Assembly (NCBI GenBank): GCA_050742975.1
Contig: JBOGDQ010000228.1
Coordinates: forward strand, 1-19,440
From: JBDTGE01 sp050742975
GTDB lineage: Bacteria > Actinomycetota > Actinomycetes > Mycobacteriales > Jatrophihabitantaceae
Length of the DNA: 19,440 nt
Reading direction: 5' to 3'
Numbering within the stretch: the stretch's first letter is position 1; each line of letters begins with the position of its first letter. The notes beneath the pieces were generated by a model, which saw only the letters and a list, made by a program, of their open reading frames with translations, did no database searches and was not told the origin of the DNA. Below are positions 1 to 7,173 of the stretch, one piece after another. The position numbers and the translations under genes are program-made.

Positions 1-9
1 GTTCCGTGG

Positions 10-1059
10 ATGCCTTTCAGCGAGCTTGCATTCAAGCCCTACGAGCCAGCCGAGGACCGCTACGACTCGATGCAGTACCGCCGCTGCGGGCGCAGCGGGT
101 TGAAGCTGCCCGCGATCTCGCTCGGGCTCTGGCACAACTTCGGCGACGACCGTTCGCGGGACAGCCAGCAGTCCATCCTGCGGCGGGCCTTCGACCTGGG
201 CATCACCCACTTCGACCTGGCCAACAACTACGGGCCGCCGTACGGCGCGGCCGAGGCCAACTTCGGCCGGATCCTCGCCGCCGACTTCACCCCGTACCGC
301 GACGAGCTGTTCATCTCGTCCAAGGCGGGTTGGGACATGTGGCCCGGGCCGTACGGCGATCTCGGCTCGCGCAAGTACCTGCTCGCCTCGCTCGAGAAGT
401 CCCTGAACCGGCTCGGCCTGGACTACGTCGACGTCTTCTACTCGCACCGCTTCGACCCGGACACCCCGCTCGAGGAGACGATGGGGGCACTGGACACCGC
501 GGTGCGCTCGGGCCGCGCGCTGTACGCGGGCATCTCGTCCTACTCGGCCGAGCGGACGGCAGAGGCCGCGGCGATCCTGCGGGCGATGGGCGCGCCGCTG
601 CTGATTCACCAGCCGTCGTACTCGATGTTCAACCGGTGGGTCGAGGGCGGCCTGCTCGACACGCTGGAGTCGGTCGGTGCGGGTTGCATCGCATTTTCCC
701 CTTTGGCGCAAGGGATGTTGACGTCGAAGTACCTCGACGGCGTACCTGCGGGCTCGCGCATGGCCGAGAACTCCTCGCTGTCCGCCGAGCTGCTGACCGA
801 GCAGAACCTGACGCACATCCGCGCGCTCGACGCGATCGCGCGGCGCCGCGGGCAGAGCCTCGCGCAGCTGGCGTTGTCCTGGGCGCTGCGCGACGAGCGG
901 GTGACGTCGGTGCTCGTCGGGGCGTCCAGTGTCGCGCAGCTGGAGGACAACGTCGCGGCCCTGGACAACCTGCAGTTCGGCGCCGACGAGCTCGCCGATA
1001 TCGACGCGCACGCGGTCGAGGGGGGAATCGACCTGTGGCGGGGCAGCAGCACGTCCTGA
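10..1059 (+). CDS. Aldo/keto reductase, YghZ-like
   Basis: A 349-residue NAD(P)H-dependent oxidoreductase of the aldo/keto reductase superfamily, cytoplasmic TIM barrel. The catalytic tetrad is visible as D69, Y74, K105 and H146. The N-terminal segment around residues 22-45 (MQYRRCGRSG, then ISLGLWHNFGDD) is the signature of the YghZ/L-glyceraldehyde 3-phosphate reductase group, also related to potassium-channel beta subunits. The true substrate cannot be read from sequence. The start at 10 is the first ATG in the window, but the frame stays open to base 1, so a start further upstream is possible. The 3' end overlaps the following MFS transporter by 25 bases, suggesting cotranscription and perhaps export of a related metabolite (inference). 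Confidence 0.9.
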   Translation: MPFSELAFKPYEPAEDRYDSMQYRRCGRSGLKLPAISLGLWHNFGDDRSRDSQQSILRRAFDLGITHFDLANNYGPPYGAAEANFGRILAADFTPYRDELFISSKAGWDMWPGPYGDLGSRKYLLASLEKSLNRLGLDYVDVFYSHRFDPDTPLEETMGALDTAVRSGRALYAGISSYSAERTAEAAAILRAMGAPLLIHQPSYSMFNRWVEGGLLDTLESVGAGCIAFSPLAQGMLTSKYLDGVPAGSRMAENSSLSAELLTEQNLTHIRALDAIARRRGQSLAQLALSWALRDERVTSVLVGASSVAQLEDNVAALDNLQFGADELADIDAHAVEGGIDLWRGSSTS

Positions 1060-2249
1060 CCGAGTCCGACGTCCGGCTGCGCTGGTTGCTGATCGCCGCA
1101 CTCGCACTGACCGGTTTCTCGATGCGCACCGCGGTCACCAGCGTCGGCGCGGTGCTCGACAACGTCGAGTCCGGGTTGCACACCGGCAGCGGGATCGCCG
1201 GCGTCATCACCACCTTGCCGGTCGTGTGCTTCGCGGCCATCGGCTCGCTGACACCGCGGCTGGCGCACCGGTACGGCGCCCACCTGCTCGTCGTCGTCTC
1301 GCTCGCCGCGATGTCGGTGGGGCTGGTACTGCGGGTGCTCGTCGGCTCGGTGTGGATCTTCCTGCTGTTCAGCATCCTGGCCCTCGCCGGCGGCGCGATC
1401 GCGAACGTGCTGATGCCGACGCTGGTCAAGCGACACTTCCCCGACCAGATCGGCCGGATGACCGCGCTGTACACGACGGCGCTCGCGGTCGGGACGACGG
1501 CCGGGTCCGGGCTGACGGTCCCGCTGGGCGACCTGGGTGACGGCTGGCGCACCGGCCTCGGTTCGTGGGCCGTGTTCAGCGCGATCGCGGTCCTACCGTG
1601 GCTGCCCACGCTTCGCGACGACCGGCCGGACCCCTCGGTCGCGCGCGGGATGTCCGCGAACCGGCTGCTGCGCAGCCCGACCGCCTGGGCACTGACGATC
1701 TTCTTCGCGTTCCAGTCGTTCCAGGCGTACATCGCGTTCGGCTGGTTCGCAAAGTTCCTGCACGAGCACGGGATCTCGCACGGCACGGCCGGCTGGATGG
1801 TGGCGCTGCTCGCCGCGCTGTCGATCCCGGTATCGATGGTGGTGCCCCGGGTGGCACCCGGCCGCCACCGCGCGGTGATTGTCGCGCTCACCGCCTGCTA
1901 TCTCGTGGCCTACCTCGGACTGGCGCTGGCGCCGGTCGGCGGCGCGTGGCTGTGGATGGTGCTGAGCGGTATCGGCTCCGGCATGTTCCCCGTCGCGCTG
2001 ACGATGATCGGACTGCGCACCCGGACCGCGGAGACCACCGCGGCCCTGTCGGCGTTCGTCCAGGCGATCGGGTACATCGTCGCGGGCACCGGGCCGCTGC
2101 TATTCGGGGTGCTCTACGGCGCCACCAGGAGCTGGACGCTGCCGCTAGCGCTGCTGTTCATCGCGCTCGCGATCGCGCTGGTCGCGGGCTGGTTCGCGGC
2201 GGCGCAGCGCTACGTCGACGACGAGCTCGCAACATCCCCGCTGCGCTGA
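1035..2249 (+). CDS. MFS transporter, CynX-like
   Basis: A 404-residue integral membrane protein with about 12 hydrophobic segments, of the major facilitator superfamily. The opening residues (LTGFSMRTAVTSVGAVL) and the conserved loop PRLAHRYGAHLL resemble the CynX/cyanate transporter-like group, whose members move small anions or drugs; the substrate here is unknown. The frame is open far upstream, but that part is an arginine-rich shadow of the aldo/keto reductase gene. The GTG at 1035 is preferred because a purine-rich ribosome site (GAGGGGGGA, 1018-1026) lies just before it and the first transmembrane segment follows about 15 residues later. It overlaps the upstream gene by 25 bases, so the two are probably one transcript. 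An inverted repeat at 2264-2312 starts 15 bases past the stop. Confidence 0.87.
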   Translation: MAGQQHVLTESDVRLRWLLIAALALTGFSMRTAVTSVGAVLDNVESGLHTGSGIAGVITTLPVVCFAAIGSLTPRLAHRYGAHLLVVVSLAAMSVGLVLRVLVGSVWIFLLFSILALAGGAIANVLMPTLVKRHFPDQIGRMTALYTTALAVGTTAGSGLTVPLGDLGDGWRTGLGSWAVFSAIAVLPWLPTLRDDRPDPSVARGMSANRLLRSPTAWALTIFFAFQSFQAYIAFGWFAKFLHEHGISHGTAGWMVALLAALSIPVSMVVPRVAPGRHRAVIVALTACYLVAYLGLALAPVGGAWLWMVLSGIGSGMFPVALTMIGLRTRTAETTAALSAFVQAIGYIVAGTGPLLFGVLYGATRSWTLPLALLFIALAIALVAGWFAAAQRYVDDELATSPLR

Positions 2250-2263
2250 CTCCCCGTCCCGCC

Positions 2264-2312
2264 CGATCGTGCAACTTCCGGCGGCCACAGACCGCCGAAA
2301 GTTGCACAATCG
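2264..2312. repeat. Imperfect inverted repeat, 21-bp arms
   Basis: Left arm 2264-2284 and right arm 2292-2312 are reverse complements at 19 of 21 positions, around a 7-base loop. Each arm has a GTGCAACTT core flanked by CGAT outside and CGGCGG inside. It lies between the MFS transporter stop and the thioesterase start and could terminate the first gene, regulate the second, or be a copy of a dispersed repeat. It resembles in layout the hairpin at 14956-15028. Confidence 0.75.
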
Positions 2313-2321
2313 CCGCGTGGC

Positions 2322-2327
2322 TACAGT
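2322..2327 (+). promoter_or_regulatory. -10 box of a probable leaderless promoter
   Basis: TACAGT matches the actinobacterial TANNNT -10 consensus and sits 7 bases before the ATG at 2335. Transcription would therefore begin at or next to the start codon, giving a leaderless mRNA. No strong -35 is seen; TTGCAC at 2302-2307 lies inside the inverted repeat with a short 14-base spacer. Confidence 0.5.
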
Positions 2328-2334
2328 CGGCGCC

Positions 2335-2790
2335 ATGACATCCGACGCTGACCTGCCTCGCCGCAGCGACTTCCGGGTGCTGCGCTCGCTACCGACGCGC
2401 TGGTCGGACGACGACACGTACGGGCACGTGAACAACGTCGTGCACTACCTGATGTTCGACACCGCGGTGAACGGCTGGCTGATCGAGGCGTCCGGCTGCG
2501 ACATCCGTTCGCTGCCCGCGATCGGGCTGGTCGTCGAAACGTCGTGCCATTACCTCGCCGAGCTGCGCTTCCCCGAAGTCGTCACGGCCGGGATCGCGCT
2601 GGAGAAGCTCGGCAACTCGAGCGTGATCTACCGGCTGGCGCTGTTCGGCGCGGCGTCCGAGGCGCCGGCCGCTGTCGGCCGGTTCGTCCACGTCTACGTC
2701 TCGCGTGACGAGCGGCGGCCCGTTCCCGTCCCGCCGCAGATCCGCCAGGCGCTCGCCGCTCTGCAGGATCAGGGGATGAGCGGCGGGTAG
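2335..2790 (+). CDS. Acyl-CoA thioesterase, 4HBT hotdog fold
   Basis: A 151-residue single-domain hotdog protein of the 4-hydroxybenzoyl-CoA thioesterase/YbgC type, expected to hydrolyse an acyl-CoA to the free acid and CoA in the cytoplasm. The diagnostic stretch is RWSDDDTYGHVNNVVHY at about residues 20-36, which carries the conserved active-site Asp and the GHVNN turn; the long helix follows (MFDTAVNGWL). The start at 2335 was chosen because a TANNNT box lies 7 bases upstream and homology begins soon after; the frame is open to 2269, inside the inverted repeat. Its 3' end overlaps the convergent dioxygenase gene by 22 bases. The acyl substrate is unknown; proximity to the paa genes is too loose to assign one. 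Confidence 0.85.
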   Translation: MTSDADLPRRSDFRVLRSLPTRWSDDDTYGHVNNVVHYLMFDTAVNGWLIEASGCDIRSLPAIGLVVETSCHYLAELRFPEVVTAGIALEKLGNSSVIYRLALFGAASEAPAAVGRFVHVYVSRDERRPVPVPPQIRQALAALQDQGMSGG

Positions 2791-3671
2791 CTCGGGTCGA
2801 GCAGGCCGCGCTCGGCGAGCTCGCCGTAGAGCGGGACAGTCTTCGGGTCATGGCCCCACCAGTGATCACCCATCGGGTGCCCGCTCGTCTCGGCGCCGTC
2901 GCAGCGACCCAGCAGCTGGCGCTGCACCGGAGTCAGTCCGTCCCACCACGTCTGGTTGCCCGGCAGGTCGGCCACCTTGTCGCGGATCTGGATCCATCGG
3001 TACGTGTAGCCGATGAAGGAGGCCATGCGCGTGAATGTGGAGTAGTTGTCCGAGCGGGCGTGCCAGATGCGCCGGTCGAAGATGAGCGCGTCGCCGGGCT
3101 CGCCCGTCACCTCGATCGCGCCCGGCGGCGGCTCGTGCTCGACACCGCGACTTGGCGGGCCGGGCAGCCAGTTCGTCTTATGACTGCCGGGGACCACCAT
3201 CAGGTTGCCCCGGCCGGTCTCGGAGACGTCGGAGAACCAGTACGCGACCTTCACCGACAGCAGCGGGCGCGGGTCGGTCTCGATCTCGCGGTTCTGCCGG
3301 CCGCCGTCCTGGTGCCACTCCCACCAGAACGGTCGCTTCTCGGCCAGCGGGGGGTGGACGTCGACGTGCGAGTGGTAGATGTGCACGTTCCAGCCGAGCA
3401 GCGACCAGATGTAGCGCAGCGTGTTCGGGTGGTCGATCAGGAAGGCGATGTCCGGGCAGGTCGTCACGGCAGACAGGTGGTGGACGGCGCCGAGCTTGTC
3501 CAGCTCGCGCCTGGCCCTGGTCTGCTCGAACTCCGCGCCGATGGCGGCCTGCGCGCGGGCGAGCTCGTCGGCGGTCAGTGCACCGGGCACCTTGAGGAAG
3601 CCGTCGCGTTCGAACGCCGCACGCTCCTCGCTCGTCATCGCCGTCCAGGTCGCGGTCTGCACTGCGGTCAT
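2769..3671 (-). CDS. Phytanoyl-CoA dioxygenase (PhyH) family protein
   Basis: A 300-residue Fe(II)/2-oxoglutarate-dependent oxygenase. The facial triad can be read as H120 and D122 in the WHQDGG segment and H204 in RRIWHARSDN; R215 is well placed to bind 2-oxoglutarate. Family members hydroxylate CoA esters, amino acids or small natural products, so the name describes the fold, not the substrate. The start at 3671 has a GGAG-containing site upstream (CGGAGCCGATG). The frame stays open to 3956, but that would run over the divergent gene at 3797; an ATG at 3728 is a weaker alternative with no ribosome site. The 3' end overlaps the thioesterase by 22 bases in convergent orientation. Confidence 0.85.
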   Translation of the reverse strand: MTAVQTATWTAMTSEERAAFERDGFLKVPGALTADELARAQAAIGAEFEQTRARRELDKLGAVHHLSAVTTCPDIAFLIDHPNTLRYIWSLLGWNVHIYHSHVDVHPPLAEKRPFWWEWHQDGGRQNREIETDPRPLLSVKVAYWFSDVSETGRGNLMVVPGSHKTNWLPGPPSRGVEHEPPPGAIEVTGEPGDALIFDRRIWHARSDNYSTFTRMASFIGYTYRWIQIRDKVADLPGNQTWWDGLTPVQRQLLGRCDGAETSGHPMGDHWWGHDPKTVPLYGELAERGLLDPSYPPLIP

Positions 3672-3784
3672 CGGCTCCGTCTTCCTGTCGAGGTGTGCCG
3701 TCGTCGGATCGCGCCGGGACGCCGTCATGATCCGGTCGCAATCATAAGCGAGCGGCACGCATTCTCCGGTCAACCGGCGTTGCC

Positions 3785-3790
3785 TACCCT
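3785..3790 (+). promoter_or_regulatory. -10 box of a probable leaderless promoter
   Basis: TACCCT fits TANNNT and is followed by exactly 6 bases and then the ATG at 3797, the spacing expected when transcription begins on the start codon. A recognisable -35 is lacking; TTCTCC at 3762-3767 is the hexamer 17 bases upstream. Confidence 0.45.
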
Positions 3791-3796
3791 GAGAGC

Positions 3797-4186
3797 ATGC
3801 CTGAGCTGGACGACGTGCGGCGCATCGCACTGGACCTGCCCGAGACAACCGAGCGGGGCTCCTGGGGCAGCCTCGGCTGGCGGGTGCGGGACAAGCTCTT
3901 CGTCTGGGAACGCCCGCTGCGACGCGGCGACGTCGAAGCTCTCGGTCACGACGCACCGCCGGGGACGGTTCTGGGCGCCCGGACGGCCGATGTCGGTGTC
4001 AAGCAGGCCCTGATCGCCGACGACCCGCACAGCTTCTTCACCACGCCGCACTTCACCGGCTACCCGGCGGTGCTCGTCCGGCTGGACCGGATCGCGCCAC
4101 CCGACCTCGAGGAGCTGATCGTCGAGGCATGGCTGGTGCGGGCACCCAAGCGGTTGGTCCAGGCGTTCTTGGACTCACGCGGCTAG
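3797..4186 (+). CDS. MmcQ/YjbR family DNA-binding-like protein
   Basis: A 129-residue small soluble protein of the MmcQ/YjbR (CyaY-like fold) family. Seen directly: an N-terminal helix with LDLPETTE, a strand pair around WRVRDKLFVWERPL, the phrase FFTTPHFTGYPAVLVRLD in the middle, and a C-terminal helix ending APKRLVQAFLDSR, which is the family's usual C-terminal arrangement. Members are named DNA-binding from structural similarity, and no biochemical role is firmly known. Length is typical. It stands alone, divergent from the PhyH-like gene, probably with its own leaderless promoter. Confidence 0.85.
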   Translation: MPELDDVRRIALDLPETTERGSWGSLGWRVRDKLFVWERPLRRGDVEALGHDAPPGTVLGARTADVGVKQALIADDPHSFFTTPHFTGYPAVLVRLDRIAPPDLEELIVEAWLVRAPKRLVQAFLDSRG

Positions 4187-4349
4187 GTTGGTCGCTGGTT
4201 GAAAGCATCAGCGACGGGCGAGTTGTACTCGTGTCGGCCACCCTGCTGCCTTCCCGGTTCGCTGCGGTCGCGACAGTTGCGGGCGAGAATTACCTTGCGA
4301 AATATGGCGAAAGTCGTCCAGAGTGTTTATGGGTTTCGAATGTCTGTAG

Positions 4350-4355
4350 TATTAT
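4350..4355 (+). promoter_or_regulatory. -10 box (TATTAT) of the DUF222 pseudogene
   Basis: TATTAT is the best -10 match in the window and lies 7 bases before the ATG at 4363, again a leaderless layout. It is bracketed by a small inverted repeat, GTCTG (4343-4347) and CAGAC (4356-4360). A possible degraded SOS (LexA) half-site, TCGAAT at 4336-4341, lies just upstream. The surrounding 4290-4365 segment is clearly richer in A/T than the rest of the window. Confidence 0.5.
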
Positions 4356-4362
4356 CAGACGC

Positions 4363-5545
4363 ATGATCGGCGACGACAACCACTCGGCGGCAGCGCGGTG
4401 GCTACGCGACATGGGTGACGTGCTGGGCCGGTTCGACGCGCTGCCCCTGGACAGCTTTACCGACGATCACCGTGCTGGCGCGAGACGTGCTGCGAATCGG
4501 TGTCGGCGAAGCGAACGCACGCCGCAAGGCCGCCGAAGCCCTCGGACGGCGCCGCGCCCTGACCGGCGAGCTGCTGCCGTCGATCTATGCCCGCGTGGCG
4601 GCGGCGCAGGCGTCCGGGTCGGTGGCGGTGGATGCGGCTCGGGTGATCACCGGCCTGATCGACAAACTCCCGGACGCAATCCGCTGCGAGCAGGACCTCG
4701 CGGTGGAGACATTCATGCTCGAGCAAGCCGCCATTCTGGACCTCGACGCGCTCAAGCTGATCGCCCGGCGCCTGGAGTCCACCTTGGATCCCGACGGGAC
4801 GTTCAAGGACGGCAGCTACCGGCGCAAACACCGCGACGTGCGCTTCACCGTTCGTTCGGACGGCTCGTGTCATGGGGAGTTCGACGGCACGGCCGAGTTC
4901 ACGGAGTGGCTGCGCACGACGTTGGATACGCTCGCGCGCCCTCAGCCGGAAGCGGACGGCGTAAAGGACGACCGCACGCCCGGACAGCGCCGCCACGACG
5001 GGCTTCTGGCGGCGTTCAAGCTGCTGGCGCGGGCGAACCAGCTCCCCGCCTGCGCCGGAATCACCACCAGCGTCATCCTGACGATGAGCCAGCGCGCGTA
5101 CACCACCGGAGAAGGGACCGCGACCACCGGCCACGGCGCCATACTTCCCGCGGAAGAAGCGAGAAGCTGGATCGGCGGGGACGCCCGCATCCTGCCGGTC
5201 AAGCTCGGCCCGATGAAGCGCGTCGACGCCTACGGCACCGCCCACCGGCTGTTCACCGAAACCCAGCGCCTGGCCATGATCGCTCGGGACCACGGCTGTG
5301 CGTTCCCCGGGTGCACTGCACCACCACAGTGGACCGAAGCGCACCACGTCGTCCCGTACGCACAAGGCGGACCCACCTCGGTCGACTCCGGGGTGCTGCT
5401 GTGCGGCTACCACCACGACACGCACGAGCAACACGGCTGGACCTGCACCATGATCAACCGGCTCCCGCACTGGGTCCCGCCCCGCTGGCGGGACCCGGAT
5501 CAAGTACCCGTCCGCAACCGGGCCTACGACCCACTCCTGACCTGA
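4363..5545 (+). pseudogene. DUF222 (13E12 repeat) HNH endonuclease, frameshifted with internal deletion
   Basis: The N-terminus (ATG 4363, reading MIGDDNHSAAARWLRDMG through LPLDSFTDD at about 4467) is in one frame; the rest continues in the +1 frame from about 4472 (VLARDVLRIGVGEANARRK onward). In intact family members these two segments are separated by roughly 40-60 residues of the DUF222 helical region, so the gene seems to have lost an internal piece and its frame at 4462-4480. The DUF222 body and C-terminal HNH domain remain open to 5545: CAFPGC, then WTEAHHV and LLCGYHHDTHEQHGW, giving zinc cysteines and the catalytic histidines. A GTG at 4472 could start a truncated 357-residue product, but it has no ribosome site. 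The 13E12 family occurs in many copies in actinobacteria and is often damaged; its role is unknown. Confidence 0.72.
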
Positions 5546-5547
5546 CG

Positions 5548-5568
5548 CCGCACCCACGTTGAGTGCGG
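5548..5568 (+). terminator. Weak hairpin after the DUF222 pseudogene
   Basis: CCGCAC (5548-5553) pairs with GTGCGG (5563-5568) across a 9-base loop, three bases after the pseudogene stop. There is no T-tract, so it is only a possible terminator. Confidence 0.25.
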
Positions 5569-5634
5569 ATCGCAGCTGGGCACGGCCGCGAATCCGCTGG
5601 CGCACCCTCGGTACGCGGCACCACACTGTCCGGT

Positions 5635-6507
5635 GTGAGGTCGATCGATGCCCAGCTCGTGTCCGACCTCATCGGCGAGCAGTTCCCGCAGTGGCGCAGC
5701 ATGACCGCGACCGCCGTGCCCGCCCAGGGATGGGACAACCGGACCTTCCGACTCGGCGACGAGCTGTCGGTCCGCCTCCCGAGTGGTCCGGCGTACGTCG
5801 CCGCGATCGATAAGGAGCAAAGCGTCCTGCCGTTCCTCGCCGCGCAGCTGCCCCTGCCGGTGCCGAAGCCCGTCGGACTGGGCCGGCCCGGTTGCGGCTA
5901 TCCGTTCCCGTGGTCGGTACGCAACTGGTTGCCCGGCGACACGCTGGCGGCGACTACCGACCTGGACCGCGTGATCCTGGCCGAAGATGTCGGTCGAATC
6001 CTCGCCGCGCTGCGAAGTCTGCCGACGGCGATCGGACCAGCAGCCGGCCGTCACTCACACTTCCGGGGCTGCCGTCCCGGCGTCTACGCCGATCAGGTGG
6101 ACACCGCGCTCCACCACGTGGCTGACGAGGTCGACGGCAGACTATGCCGCCGAATCTGGCAGGCGGCGACCGCCAGCGCATGGCCGGGCGCGCCGGTTTG
6201 GTTTCACGGGGACGTCGCGGCCGGAAATCTGCTCGTCCAGAACGGTCGCCTCTCGGCAGTGATCGACTTCGGCACCTGCGGCATCGGTGACCCCGCATGC
6301 GATCTGGTCCTGGCGTGGACCTATTTTGTCGGTGCGGAACGGCAGGCGTTCCGGCATGCGGTCGGACTGGCTGATGACGCCTGGCATCGAGCACGAGGAT
6401 GGGCTCTCTGGAAGGCGTTGGCCACCTTGGCCGGCCTGTCGAGCCCAGACCCGGATGACCAGCAGCGGCACGTTCTGCGCGAGGTCCTGGCCGACCCCGT
6501 CGTCTGA
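5635..6507 (+). CDS. Aminoglycoside phosphotransferase (APH) family kinase
   Basis: A 290-residue protein-kinase-like small-molecule kinase. Seen: an N-terminal lobe with AQGWDNRTFRLGDELSVRLP, the Brenner catalytic motif HGDVAAGNLL in the C-terminal half, and the metal-binding IDFG followed by GDPACDLVLAW. These are all the residues needed for ATP-dependent phosphotransfer. The family includes aminoglycoside 3'-phosphotransferases, but most chromosomal actinobacterial members phosphorylate other hydroxyl compounds, so resistance should not be assumed. The GTG at 5635 is preferred over upstream in-frame codons because the conserved part starts about 10 residues later and CACACT sits 7 bases before it, like the other leaderless starts here. 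It is a single gene following the broken HNH gene. Confidence 0.8.
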   Translation: MRSIDAQLVSDLIGEQFPQWRSMTATAVPAQGWDNRTFRLGDELSVRLPSGPAYVAAIDKEQSVLPFLAAQLPLPVPKPVGLGRPGCGYPFPWSVRNWLPGDTLAATTDLDRVILAEDVGRILAALRSLPTAIGPAAGRHSHFRGCRPGVYADQVDTALHHVADEVDGRLCRRIWQAATASAWPGAPVWFHGDVAAGNLLVQNGRLSAVIDFGTCGIGDPACDLVLAWTYFVGAERQAFRHAVGLADDAWHRARGWALWKALATLAGLSSPDPDDQQRHVLREVLADPVV

Positions 6508-6549
6508 GGATCCCGTGCCCGTTCACCGGCATCCGGTTTACTGCTGGGC

Positions 6550-7173
6550 ATGAGAACCGGCCGGCTCGAGGCGTTCAGCGACGGCGTCCTCGCCATCGCG
6601 ATCACGCTGCTCGTCCTCGACCTGCGGCTGCCCGCCGGCTCGAACAAGCCGATCGGCGACCTGCTTGCCGAGCAGTGGCCGTCGTACCTGGCCTACCTGG
6701 TGAGCTTCGTCGTCATCGGGATCATGTGGGTGAACCACCACGCGCTGTTCCGGCAGGTCGCGCACGTCGACCGCGCGCTGCTGTTCCTGAACCTCGGCCT
6801 GCTGCTGGTGATCGCGGCGCTGCCGTTCCCGACCTCGGTCGCAGCCGAGGGTCTGCGCCGCGGCGGGCAGGACGCGAGGGTGGCGCTGTTCGCCTACAGC
6901 CTGACCCAGGTGCTGATGGCGATCGCGTTCTCCGCCATCTGGATCTACATCGTGCGCAAGCCGGGCATCCTGCAGGTGCCGATGAGCGCGAGCGACCAGC
7001 GCCGGTCCATCGTCCGCTTCAGCGTGGGGTTCCTCGCTTACCTCGCCCTGTGCGGCCTGGCGTTCCTGTCGCCTGTCCTCACGCTGATCGGGCACGCTCT
7101 CATGGCGGTGTACTACGCCTTCGAGCAGCTGCCCGACGTCCCCGACCTTCCCGAACCGGCTCAGGCGTCGTAG
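6550..7173 (+). CDS. TMEM175 (DUF1211) family potassium channel
   Basis: A 207-residue membrane protein with about six hydrophobic helices. The first helix carries the family hallmark RLEAFSDGVLAIAITLLVLDL at residues 5-25, which lines the pore of prokaryotic TMEM175 K+ channels. Bacterial members of this length have one six-helix repeat and assemble as tetramers. The hallmark starts only four residues after the ATG, which supports this start. TTTACT lies 7 bases upstream, an imperfect -10. The last 13 bases overlap the 3' end of paaE on the other strand. No functional link with phenylacetate metabolism is evident. Confidence 0.88.
   Translation: MRTGRLEAFSDGVLAIAITLLVLDLRLPAGSNKPIGDLLAEQWPSYLAYLVSFVVIGIMWVNHHALFRQVAHVDRALLFLNLGLLLVIAALPFPTSVAAEGLRRGGQDARVALFAYSLTQVLMAIAFSAIWIYIVRKPGILQVPMSASDQRRSIVRFSVGFLAYLALCGLAFLSPVLTLIGHALMAVYYAFEQLPDVPDLPEPAQAS

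Noticed and set aside
3741..3773. TATGAT (minus strand, 3746-3741) with TTGACC (3773-3768) as the PhyH-like gene promoter
   Set aside because: The spacer would be 21 bases, too long for a confident promoter, though TATGAT alone is a fair -10.
2850..4013. Plus-strand open frame of 387 codons opposite the PhyH-like gene
   Set aside because: The minus-strand frame has a complete Fe/2-oxoglutarate motif set, whereas this one has no recognisable domain.
5635..6507. APH-fold gene as an antibiotic resistance gene
   Set aside because: The family is broad and no aminoglycoside-specific features were recognised, so only the kinase fold is claimed.
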